Shown: positions 1 through 9,770 of the stretch, in pieces | Layout of the letters: the number at the start of each line of letters is the position of its first letter | Numbering within the stretch: position 1 is the stretch's first letter | Source: Blasia pusilla | Lineage: Eukaryota; Marchantiophyta; Marchantiopsida; Blasiales | DNA: 64,000 nucleotides | Reading direction: 5' to 3' | Assembly: GCA_050084515.1 (NCBI GenBank) | Contig: CM114274.1 | Span: forward strand, 5,952,001-6,016,000 | Position numbers and translations under genes: made by a program | Notes under the pieces: model-generated | Database searches by the model: none | Told to the model about the DNA's origin: nothing | Seen by the model: the letters and a program-made list of their open reading frames with translations, nothing else

Positions 1-147
1 TTTCTTCCGCGTTTCGTCTCTTGGAATTTTCTAAGAGACCTTCCAAAAGCCTCTCCAAAGCGCGATCATCGCAACGTGAGTCCACTTGAATTTTGATGTT
101 CCGTTTGGCACCTATTTGGTGTTCATTTGGTTATGAGGGTCACGATA
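1..147 (-). repeat. 3' LTR of G1 (partial, cut by window edge)
   Basis: This matches the end of the other LTR at about 6187-6331 almost base for base, including the shared block ending in TTATGAGGGTCRCGATA. On the minus strand the LTR therefore begins TATCGTGACCCTCATAACC, probably a decayed TGTCGYRACCC start, since the solo LTR at 44950-46009 has TGTCGCAACCC there. Confidence 0.85.
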
Positions 148-165
148 CTCACCCCTCCTTAGAAG
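148..165 (-). promoter_or_regulatory. Polypurine tract of G1
   Basis: On the minus strand the bases just before the 3' LTR read AAGGAGGGGTGAG. A purine run in this place is the expected plus-strand primer for reverse transcription. Its position fixes the LTR boundary at 147/148. Confidence 0.75.
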
Positions 166-841
166 GTTGATGTCCTCATCAATGTAAATCTTCTTAATGT
201 TAAGTTTTGGGAAGCCAACCCCTTAGCATTGAATCGCATACTGGTAGCTAACTCGCAATTCCACTTTAGGCTTAAGTCTTAGGCTATCGCTTGCAGCGCT
301 TAAAATTATTAGCTTCTTCAGTTAAATTAGCCTAGACTAGTTCTACACAACCAATCTAAACTACCAAAATAAGCTAACTAAGTCTACAACCTAACACTTC
401 ACTCACTATTTGTAAACAACCACCTGTTTACCCAGCCAACTCGTACTACTTTTGGGTCACTTGTAGTTTACTTAGGCGCGTCACTAAGATCACTCATGCA
501 GCATGAATGAGATCATCACGAACCCAAAGATAGACTAATCTGCTCCATCGATGTTAGGGCGGGTCCAAATGCTAGTACTTCAAAACTTGGTCATGATCTA
601 GATGCCTTATCTGAATACAAGCTCTCACCTCAAATACTCTTTGTTTGGCCTCCTTGACTTAGATCCGAAGTATATGAAGAACTACTCATTTCCATGTACT
701 ACCAAACTCAAAATCATAATCACTAGCATCGAATCTCCAAATCCATGTATTCTTTATTGCAACAACAAAACTTTTCTAGTTACAACGGGCTATCGGCCCC
801 ACCTTCCCGGTCATAACTTAGGTCCTTTGCTTCACCATGTA

Positions 842-1291
842 CTAACGTATGTGCCTATCTTGCATCCATTTGAATTTTTGCAATGCCTCTTGTGCATGTT
901 CAAGATTTTCCTCCGTTATCCAAGTCGCCTCTTTCACATGGTAGCCTTTCCACTTCACTAAGTACTGGTACTTGGCGGCTCCACGTCTGGAACGCAGAAT
1001 GGTCTCCACCTCACACTTTGATTCCTCATTTCTGATGACCGGTTGTGGTCTCAATACAATCCTTTGTTCCGGATGCACATTGTCTTGAAGATACTTCTTC
1101 AATAATAACACATGGAAAGTCGGGTGAATCTTGAACTCGTTTGGCAACTCCAATGTGTACACATCCTCAAACGGCTTTGCCTTGATCATATACGGTCCAA
1201 CGTACTTGGCTGAAAATTTTGCGGACAATTCCTTCGGAAGAGTGAGATTCTTTACACTAAACCACACTTGTTCCCCAACTTGGAAATTCAC
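842..1291 (-). pseudogene. G1 integrase C-terminus with chromodomain
   Basis: About 149 codons open to a natural-looking stop. The first half is the GPY/F-type C-terminal module of gypsy integrases (GPYMIKAK...YTLELP...IHPTFHVLLLKKY). The last 50 residues are a chromodomain, with VETILRSRR, YLVKWKGY and ATWITEENL in the expected order. Chromodomains of this class bind methylated histone tails and steer integration into heterochromatin. That function is known for the family and not shown here. The part is intact but separated from the integrase core by stops and frameshifts between 1291 and 1366. Confidence 0.9.
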
Positions 1292-1365
1292 TTGCGGTGA
1301 CTTTTGTTAGCATAGTTTACGTACCTTAGTTGAGCCTTTGCAAGAATTCTCCTCGCTTGCTCTTC

Positions 1366-2438
1366 TCATTCCTGCATTTCCACTAACAAAAATTCGGCCA
1401 TTTCTTGACGATTGTGTGCCGATGTAGCACCCCTCGAAAGGGACAAGTCAAGAGGCCCTTCTAGTTCTCTTTGATACGCCAGAAGAAATGGAGATTCTCC
1501 GGTTGCAGAACGCCTGGTCGAGTCGTAACAATTCTCAACCAAACTTAGCCACTTTGCCCAATCTCTTTGGTCCGCACTCACGCAATTCCTTAAGTATTGG
1601 TTCACGATCGAGTTTAATTTTTCCATTTGCCCACCCGTTTGAGGATGGAAGGCCGTACTAAAGCTGAGTTTGGTCTTGAACCTCCTGAATAGATGTTTCC
1701 AAAAGGCACAGGTAAACTTCAGATCTCAATCCGACACAACGCTCCTAGGCAATCCGTGAGCTTGCCACCAACCATTCAGGAAAAATCAAAAATTTGTGTA
1801 GGCCATCGCAAAATCTCTCGTCGGCACAAACCTTCCCAACTTGCTAAACCAATCAACTATCACAAGTATAGCATTGTATCCTTCAGATTTTCCGAAATAC
1901 TCATAATGAAATCCATGCTAATGCTTTGCAAGGGTCCCTTCGGGATCGGCAAAGGACAAAGTAAGCCTTGCTCCTTTGCATAAGAAACTCTGTTTGTCTG
2001 ACAGGTAATGTAGGTCTTCACATATTGAGCAATATCTTCCTTCATGTTGGGCCAGAAGAACCTCTTGGCCAAAACAGCAAGAGTGGATTTCTCCCCTTTG
2101 TGTCTTGCCAAAGGTCCATCATAACATTCCACAAACACTTTGGTCCGTAGCTTGCCTTGGCCTACATAGATTTTGCTATGCTTAAACCTTAGCAAGGCGT
2201 GCCTCAAACTTAGATTGGCCACCTTCTTTCCCCGCTTCAACTTCCCAAGGTACTCACTCGCTTGCGCATCCTTCATGTATCCTTCACGAATCCTTCTTTC
2301 CAGATCTATTTCATTAGGGAACATTTCTCTCAAGACTTGTGTCGTCGATGCCATATGCTCATCTGTGCGACTTAATGCATCTGGAATGATAGTGTCTTTC
2401 CCTGACTTGTGGATTAGCTCTACATTCGTCAACGCCAA
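1366..2438 (-). pseudogene. G1 integrase zinc-binding and catalytic core
   Basis: The upstream part (2438-1860) holds the RNase H/integrase tether and a damaged HHCC zinc module; CYDGPLARHKG replaces the usual CHDGPLAGHxG and only one Cys of the CxxC pair is evident. It also holds the first catalytic Asp in SMDFI. The downstream part (1626-1366) holds the third catalytic residue in GGQMEKLNSIV and the family motif ATGESPFLLAYQ. The strand between them, around the second Asp, is frameshifted. The fragment is a dead DDE integrase of the gypsy type that once inserted the cDNA. Confidence 0.85.
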
Positions 2439-2439
2439 G

Positions 2440-3490
2440 GTATCATGCCATCAAAGTTGCTTCGGTGTTACGCGATCCTGGGTCTCAAAATACTTGAGCG
2501 ACATGTTATCTTGCTCTCGTATGCTACAGATCTCCCTTTTTGCACCAACATTCCTGCAATCACAAAATCACTAGCATCAGTGTGCACCTCGAATGGTTGG
2601 TCAGACTTCGGCAACTTCAGAACCTGTTCCAGCGAGAGGATCTCCTTGACTCGATTGAATGCTTTATCCACTTCCGCGGTCCATGTTGTGTTGGCAAACT
2701 TGGTGGTCCAATCTGTGAGAGGTTTCACTATTCCGGAAAAGTTCTTCACGTATGTCCGGTAAAACTGGACCGCTCCGATGAACCTCATAATCCACTTCAC
2801 ACTGGAAGGCGGTTCCCATTCGGAAATCGCACTTACTTTCTCCATGTCTGGACTCACTCCATTTGCACTAACCACATGCCCCAAGAACTTGATCTTCGTT
2901 AAACCAAACTCACTCTTATCCGCATTCGCATACAACTTGTTCGCCTTGAGTTCCTCAAACACCGTCTTCAAATGTCGAGCGTGCTCCTTTAGTGTTTTCG
3001 AATAGATGAGTATGTCATCTATGTAGATGATCACAAACTCATCCGTTTGCTGATGAAAGATGGAGTTCATCAAAGTGGTGAACATTGGAGGTGCATTATA
3101 GAGACGAAAAGGCATTACCACAAGCTCAAACGAATTGTATATTGTCCTACATGCAATCTTCTCTACATCCGCTTCGGCAATCCGAATCTGATAATATCCT
3201 ATTTCAGGTCAATTCGGCTGAAATTATTGGCACCTGCAAATTGATCAAAGAGGTCATCCATCCTCGGAAGAGAATAGTTGTTCCTTACAGTCACTTGATT
3301 CAGCGGCCGGTAATCAACACACAATCTCAACTTTCCATCTTTCTTCTTCACAACAAGAACGGGTAATCCATAAGGGTGACTTGCTAGTTTGGATGTAGCC
3401 CCTCTCTAGGAGCTCACCCAACTATTTCTTCAACTCAGAAAGTTCTTCTTGATTCAACCTATATGGAGCTTTTGAAGGTGGTTGAGATCC
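2440..3490 (-). pseudogene. G1 reverse transcriptase and RNase H
   Basis: The N-terminal RT fingers lie at about 3490-3240 ([19 protein letters not shown], then CVDYRPLN). A frameshift follows near 3240, then 217 open codons with the catalytic YIDD box (VIIYIDDILIYS), the FLGHVVSANGV block and the connection domain. RNase H starts with FEVHTDASDF, which has the first catalytic Asp, and breaks at about 2468. YIDD is typical of gypsy RTs. The stops rule out a working enzyme. Confidence 0.9.
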
Positions 3491-3595
3491 GAGTCTCACC
3501 TCTATCTTATGATCAACCGCCCTATGTGGTGGCAACTCACTTGGAAGCTCCTTAGTCAACACATCTCCAAATTCTTTCATAACTCTCTTAAGTGT

Positions 3596-4462
3596 TTATG
3601 GGATTCCCCTTGAAGCTGAGTTTTGATCTCTGTAGCTTGCGCTTGCATCATCCTCTACTTGTCTCATCCAGCAAAGGAATCCTTCCTCTAACTCGGTCAA
3701 ACTTGTCCTTGTGATGGCGTTCACCAACTCCATCTTTCTAGGAACCTCACGAACCAATCTGACGTCCGTTTGTTTGCCGTTAACCAGTATGCTCAACCTC
3801 AAAGGTCTTCGCCTCAGTTCCGCCTCATACGCATCCAATAACGTGTTTCCCAAGACTCCATCAATCCTGTCCATGTCGCAAATTGTGAAATTCTCCTTCA
3901 ACTCAAATAGTCCGCATCCAACAACTAGCCCTAAAACCAACTCCGAGGTCTGGTGGGACTTGCCTCATGTGAATCCTACCCTAATGGGTTCATCCGCCTT
4001 ACTCGTTGGAAATCCCAATGTCTTCACAATTCTTGGACTTAAGAATGAGTGCGAACCACCTCTATCAACGAGCAACATCACATCGTGATAAGTGATCTTG
4101 CATCCTAGGTAAATCAATTTGGGTGTTCTCTTGGTGACTTGGAGAGATGTGTCTAGGTCTCCCGCCAATAACTGCTTAGAAAAAAACGCAATCATACTTG
4201 GTTTACTAACCTTGGGCCTCACACATTCCTTAGCCATATGCCCGGGTTTGCCATAGTTATAGCAAATCACTTTGGCGTTTGCTGACTTCAGGAACGGCGA
4301 CCCTCTTGGCTTCGCGTGGAGTTCCACTCCTTTCGCTATTGGGGCAAGAGACCCTCTGTGGTTTCGCTCACCCCCAATTCCAAACCCTCTTGGATACCCC
4401 TTTGTTTTTCGATAGCTTAGAACAACTTTTTGGATTAAAGGGTTTTTGGTTTTGGACTTCAT
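3596..4462 (-). pseudogene. G1 CCHC knuckle and aspartic protease
   Basis: Two overlapping open stretches. Around codons 75-90 of the upstream one there is a zinc-knuckle remnant, CYNYGKPGHMAKEC, in which the second Cys ligand is Tyr. It is followed by a retropepsin-like domain whose active-site D-S-G is changed to D-R-G (LLVDRGGSHSFLS). The downstream stretch continues the protease to RT linker (LGNTLLDAYEAELRRR...). Protease would have cut Gag-Pol. With the altered active site this copy is inactive. The same C-to-Y change occurs in G2. Confidence 0.8.
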
Positions 4463-4486
4463 CGTCCCCTATCCGCTCCGCTAGCC

Positions 4487-5237
4487 TCAAAAGCTCCGCA
4501 CATCTAGAATGTGAGGCATACGAAAGAGGGCCTTTTCGGTGCTCGGTTTGAGTCCACTTAAGAAGATCACCTTCTTTGTAAACTCATCCATGCAAAGTGA
4601 GCTCATTTTTGTGTTGAACTCTCGCACATAAGCGCTAATGGATCCGCTTTGGCGCAACCTCTCAAACTCCATGCCATCGCGATACTCTTGATATTCCGGA
4701 GTGAATCGGTTAAAATCTTCCCAACTCAAAGTTCTTCCAAGGCCCAGATGTTCTTTATCGTGAGCCGTCCACCAGTGGGGAGCGTGATCCTTCAAAAACA
4801 TGACCGCTACAGTCACCTTGTCTTGCTCATCTGCCCTTTGCGCTTTGAAGTAAAGTTCAAGTTCCCTTAGAATCTCGCTCACTTTCCGAGAACACCCCGT
4901 TCATGTGAATGGCGTTGGAAAATTTGTCTTACAAAGCTTCTTGCAGGAACTAGAGGCTCCATTCGACTTGAGTTCTACAATCACCTTGCTGTGTTTGGCC
5001 ATTTGGTCTGCCATCACCTTCATCAAATCCTATCATTTGGATATAAAAGGCCAGATCATTTGAGTTTGGAGCCGAGGGTCCTGCGGAAAGATTTGCATTT
5101 GGAACATCCTCATGTCTAGGACTCAGCAATTTGGGAGTTGCTATCTCCTCCTCTGGCTCATGGTCTGTGATTGATTTGTCTCTCGTCTTCTTTTATTTGA
5201 CTCACGGCTTCCTTGGTTCTTCACCCTTGGTCGCCAT
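4487..5237 (-). pseudogene. G1 gag
   Basis: The open stretch 4882-4487 has the gypsy Gag (retrotrans_gag) signature: a hydrophobic W-rich helix HAPHWWTAHDKEH, then LSWEDFNRFTPEYQ, then SISAYVREFNTKMSSL and FLSGLKPSTEKALF. A candidate start ATG lies at 5237 (MATKGEEPRKP), followed by an early stop and a frameshift before the conserved part. Gag forms the particle that holds RNA and enzymes. The reading frame is broken here. Confidence 0.8.
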
Positions 5238-5353
5238 TTGTGAGCCATTACTTTCTCAAATCTCCTCCTTGTCTCTTGCGTTTCTCCTTGAGCGTCGTGG
5301 TCTTCCATTTGCCTTCAGTTTTCCTCAAACATACAGACCTTCTATGGAGTTCT

Positions 5354-6331
5354 TGCGGCAACGTGCATTCAGTAGGTCACGCTCTCAACGCTGATCTACA
5401 TCCAAACACGCACTCTGGTTAGTTGGGTCTTGAATCATTCAACGTTCTTACTTTATGAGTTCTCAAATCGGTCTCTCAACAAGCTCAACCTTCCTAGTTT
5501 CACAGTTTACAACACATGCAAGTCTCAAATGACTTGGGACAAACTTTCTGGTCGGTTCAGGAACCTCGAACGACATTTTGCGCCTTGCGGTTCCAATTTT
5601 CCGATGGACATCCAATGAGTCCCTAACCAAGACTCACACAAAATTAATCACGGTCGGAATCCAAGTGTGGCGTACAAAGTCCACTTCCTTGGATCACGTT
5701 TGGGTTTCGAGTTCCAACGCCAAACTCCCTTTCCATCCCGTGCCCTTGAGACGTCGTTTGGTGCTCACATTGGGGATTCATGTTTCAAGACTTCTTGGAG
5801 AGACTCCTCCCTTACAAGTACTTCTAAAGATCTCCGGGGTCCCCCTAACTTTAGGGAAGGACAGCCCGGCCCCTCAAAGTGGCCCTCAACCCGATTGCTC
5901 TCACGGTCATTTTTGGCATCTACTCATGCATTTGCTACGATCTTTGGTGCATTGGAAGTGCCACAAGATGAGATTTCCAACGCGCCCCTATTTGTCCTTC
6001 ATGCATCTTGGGGCTTAATATTTTGGTCCGGAATACTGTCGACTTCCCCAAACACTAGTCGCGTTCCAAAATTGGTTCTCACCTCTTTGGCAACCAACCT
6101 TCCAAGACTCAACCCATCTCAAGTCTTGGTTCGCGTTTGGTCTAGGTTTCCTGGTTGCGACCACTAATCCATGAAACGCACAACTTTGTTCCGCGTTTCG
6201 ACTCTTGGACTTTTCCAACAGACCTTCCATAAGCCTCTCCAAAGTACGATCATCACAACGTGAGTCCACTTGAGTTCTGATATTTTGCTTGGCGCCTATT
6301 TGGTGTTCGTTTGGTTATGAGGGTCGCGATA
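5354..6331 (-). repeat. 5' LTR of G1
   Basis: The right edge (6331) is well fixed by homology to 1-147. The left edge is approximate. It is taken from alignment to the solo LTRs at 39989-40970 and 44950-46009, whose minus-strand ends share a GTGCAC block near the terminus. That gives an LTR of about 980 bp. Confidence 0.7.
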
Positions 6332-7400
6332 GATGTAGTTCCCTTTGAAAGGGCCAAGTCAAGAGGCCCTTGTGGCTCAAGTCCATAAGCCAAGAGAAAT
6401 AGAGATTCTCTAGTTGCAGAATGCTTGGTTGAGTTGTAGCATTACTCAGCCATACTCAGCCAATTTACCCAATCTCGCTGGTCCGCGCTCACGTTATACT
6501 TTAAGTACTAGTTCAAAATGGAGTTTACCTTTTCCATCCTCCCATCCGTGTACACATGGAAGGCTGTGTTGAAACTCAACTTGGTCTTGAACCTCCTAAA
6601 CAAGTGCTTCCAAAAGGCACTTGTAAACCTTCGATCCCGATTTGAAGCAATAATCCTAGGCAACCCTTGCGCGCGCCACCAACTATCCAAGAATAATGAA
6701 GAAGTCGTGCAAGCCGTCCCAGAGTCCACCTTCGGCACAGATCTCCCCAACATACTGAACCGATCAACTATCATAACCATAGCATTGTATCCCTTATACT
6801 CTGGAAGACTCGTTATGAAATCCATACTCACACTCTACAAGGGTCCATCAGGAATAGGAAAAGGGTGCAGTTTCTTTGCATATGAAACTACGTTTTCTTG
6901 GAAGGTCACATAGGTCTTCACATATTGAGCAATATCCTCTTTCATGTTGGGCGAGAAGAATCTCTTAGTCAAAACTGCCAACCTGGATTTCTCCCCTTAT
7001 GTCTTGACAAGGGTCCGTCATGACATTCCACTAACAGCTTGGTTTGCATCCTAACTTCGCCCACATAGATCCTACTTTGCTTAAACCTTTGCAAGCCATG
7101 CCTCAAACTTATGTTGGTCACCTTCTTTCCTTGGTTCAACTTCCTCAGGTATTTGCTCTCTTGGGTGTCTGTCATGTATCCTTCACAAATCCTTCTTTCC
7201 AAATATGTTTCCTTAGGGAACCTTTTTGTGAAGACTTGTGTTGTCGATGGCATGTCCTCATCCTTGCGACTCAACGCATCTGGAATAATATTATCCTTTC
7301 CCAGCTTGTGGATCAATTCCACATTCATCAACGCCAAGGTATCATGCCATCGTAGTTTTTTTTGGTGTCACTTGATCCTGGGTCTCAATACTTGAGTCAT
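6332..7400 (-). pseudogene. G2 integrase fragment
   Basis: The stretch 7337-6969 gives the RNase H/integrase tether and zinc module (ECHDGPLSRHKG, better preserved than in G1). The stretch 6831-6508 gives the core, with the first Asp in SMDFITSLPEY, a second-Asp box altered to IASNRDRRFTS, and the Glu in GRMEKVNSILN. The C-terminal module is absent because G1's LTR begins at 6331. Confidence 0.85.
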
Positions 7401-7429
7401 ACGTTATCAGTTAACACTCGAGTCCTATG

Positions 7430-8500
7430 AAGTCCCAAGAAGTGACGCGTTTTCCTTCAGCAATGAACCACCGCGATCAACTCTTTCTCATGAGTGGGCC
7501 ATCTCCATTCGGTGTCGCTAAGCTTCTTGCTCTCGTACGGTCTAGGTCTCTCATCTTGTACCAACATTCTTCCAATCGCGAAATCACTAGCATCAGTATG
7601 CACCTCGAACGACTTGTTGAACTTGGGTAGCTTCAGCACTGGCTCCTACGATAGGATCTCCTTGACCCGGTTGAACACGCCATTATTTTCTTGGGTCCTG
7701 GTTGTGTTAGTGTCCTTTGCAATCCAATCAATGAGAGGTCTCATAATTCTCAAAAAAATCCTTACATAGGTCCGGTAAAACTAAACCGCGCCGATGAACC
7801 TCTGTATTCCCTTCACTATGGAAGGCGGATTCCATTTGGCGATCGCTTTCACCTTGTCCATATCCAGACTTACTCCATGTGCAGTAACAACATGATCCAA
7901 GAACTTGATCTTGTGCAACCCAGACTCACTCTTTTCTATATTTTGATAAAGCTTATTCGCCCTCAGTTTCGACAACGTCGCTCTCAAGTGTCGAGCGTGC
8001 TCCTCTAGTGACTTCAAATAGATGAGGATATCATCTAGGTAGATGATCACAAACTCAAACGTCTCCTCGTGGAGAGTAGACGTATGTGGTAAGTTCATAA
8101 ATGTGGTGAACGTTGGAGGCACATTACACAGACCGAAGGGCACCACCACAAACTCGAACGAGCCATATCTCGTTCTACACGCAGTCTTTTGCACATCCAC
8201 TTCGGCAATCCGAATCTGGTAATATCCTAACTTCAAGTCAATCCAACTGAAGTACTTCACCCCCAACAATCTATCGGAGAGGTCATCAATCCTCATAAGA
8301 GGTTAACTTTTTCTCACCGTCACCTTATTCAGCACACAGTAATCCACACAGAGTCGCATGTTTCCATCCTTCTTCTTCACAAAGAGAATATCTGCTCCCT
8401 ATGAAGACTTTTTGGTTCTGATGTAGCCCTTCTCTAAGAGCTCACTTAACTATTTTTTCAACTCAAAAAGTTCCTCCTGATTCAATCTGTATGGGGTCTT
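7430..8500 (-). pseudogene. G2 reverse transcriptase and RNase H fragment
   Basis: 171 codons (8296-7781) read through RT palm motifs: IDLKLGYYQIRIAE, VVPFGLCNVPPTF, the catalytic box now IIYLDDILIYL (Tyr-Leu-Asp-Asp) and KIKFLDHVVTAHGV. RNase H follows at 7639-7457 with FEVHTDASDFAIG and the downstream HEKELIAVVHC block. Frameshifts separate the pieces. Confidence 0.85.
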
Positions 8501-8559
8501 GGAAGGTGGTTGAGTTCAGGGAATGACCTCTATCTTATGATCGATTGCCCTATATGGTG

Positions 8560-9230
8560 GCAACTCATTCGAAAACTCACCAAGACATCACCAAACTCCT
8601 TGACCACTCTCTCGAGCAGTTATGGGATTCCCCTCGACGTTGTGTCTTGATCTCCGTGCTTTTCGCTTCTGGTTCCGATACCTGTCTCATTAAGCAAAGA
8701 AATCCATTATCCAACTCGGTCAGACTCCTCCTCGTCATGGCGTTCATCAACTCCTTTCTCACGAGAACCTCACGAACCAACCTCACCTACAATTTTTTGC
8801 CTGTCACTAAGACCCTTAACCTCAACGGTCTCCGCCTCAGCTCTACCTCATACACATCCAGGAATGTGTTGTCCAAGATCCCATCAATGCCATCCATCTC
8901 GCACACGGTGATATTCTCCTTCAACTCAAATACTCTGCATCCAATTTTCAATTCCTGCACCAACTTGGAAGTTAGATGAGCTGTGCCTCCATCAAAGGCT
9001 ACTCAAATGGGCTCGTCCGCCTTGGAGGTTGACAAACCCAACTCCTTCACGATTCTTGGGCTTAGGAAGGAGTGTGAAGGGAGGTCTCTAGACCTCCTGC
9101 CAAAAAGTGCTTAGCAGCTAACGCAATCATACTCCCATTACTAACCTTCGTTTAGGAGCATCCCTTTGCCATGTGCTCAGGTTCGCCATAGTTGTAGCAA
9201 ATCACCTTGTCATTTTTTGACTTAGGATGC
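8560..9230 (-). pseudogene. G2 protease region and CCHC remnant
   Basis: Homologous to 3596-4462 of G1 at DNA level. The linker LTELDNGFLCLMRQV is recognisable. The knuckle at about 9215-9160 reads CYNYGEPEHMAKGC, with the same Tyr in place of the second Cys ligand as G1. The protease active site itself is not readable because of deletions around 9070-9100. Confidence 0.65.
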
Positions 9231-9770
9231 TACGCTCCTTTCGACTTAACATGGCGTTCCTCTCGGTTTACCTCCGGATTGAGAGACTCTACTTTTTCAT
9301 GCTCAACCCCACTTCACACTCTCTTGGGTGCCCCTTGATCTTCAAACTCTTTGAAAAACTTTTCGTCTCAAAGCGCTTCGATGTTTGGACCTCATTGTCC
9401 CCAATCCGCTCCGCCAACCTCAAAAGTTCCACACAGGCATTCGAAAACTCCGGAATTTTGTACAAGGCCTTCTCCGCACTTGGTTTGAGTCCACTGATAA
9501 AGATCGCCTTCCGCATGGCCTCATCCATCTTAGGAATGGAGTTCAATTTGACGCCGAACTCCCTCACATAAACGTTAAGGGACCCTATGTGCCGCAACCG
9601 CACAACCTCTTCCATATGGCAAAGCTCTTGGTACTCCGGAGTGAATCGGTCACCTATCAACACCTTGAACTCCTCCCAACTCAAAGGTGAACCACTGGCC
9701 AGATGTTATTCTCGCTGAGCTGTCCACCACTGTAGAGCATGATCCCTTAGGAAGGTGACTGCCAGTGCCA
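9230..9770 (-). pseudogene. G2 gag fragment
   Basis: Open stretch 9684-9289: LSWEEFKVLIGDRFTPEYQ, then SLNVYVREFGVKLNSI, then FISGLKPSAEKALYKIP. Similarity to G1 gag continues to about 9770 (the ALTVTFLRDHALQWWTA region in broken frames) and then stops abruptly in AT-rich sequence. Confidence 0.8.

Larger units (their letters stand above)
1..6331 (-). mobile_element. Ty3/gypsy chromovirus G1, nearly full length
   Basis: Minus-strand LTR retrotransposon, cut by the left window edge inside its 3' LTR. Reading down from 6331 the order is 5' LTR, gag, CCHC knuckle, protease, RT, RNase H, integrase, chromodomain, about 690 bp of non-coding 3' sequence (166-841), a polypurine tract and the 3' LTR. 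Integrase last, followed by a chromodomain, is the order of Ty3/gypsy chromoviruses. Many frameshifts and stops split the polyprotein, so this copy is dead. The LTR copies at 1-147 and about 6187-6331 are clearly homologous but diverged, which implies an old insertion. Its 5' LTR directly abuts integrase sequence of the relative G2. No tRNA primer-binding site could be identified. Confidence 0.9.
6332..9770 (-). mobile_element. Truncated Ty3/gypsy element G2, close relative of G1
   Basis: From right to left: gag (about 9770-9230), CCHC remnant and protease region (9215-8560), RT (8500-7781), RNase H (7790-7430) and integrase (7400-6332). Each block has its match in G1 in the same order. The chromodomain, 3' LTR and 5' LTR are missing. 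Homology stops at 9770 within gag and at 6332 exactly at the G1 LTR edge, which resumes in integrase at GATGTAG. The simplest reading is that G1 inserted into G2's integrase and that the rest of G2 lies left of the window; a deletion junction would also fit. Confidence 0.85.

Noticed and set aside
5040-5353. tRNA primer-binding site of G1
   Set aside because: No stretch next to the 5' LTR matches the usual initiator-Met primer site well enough.
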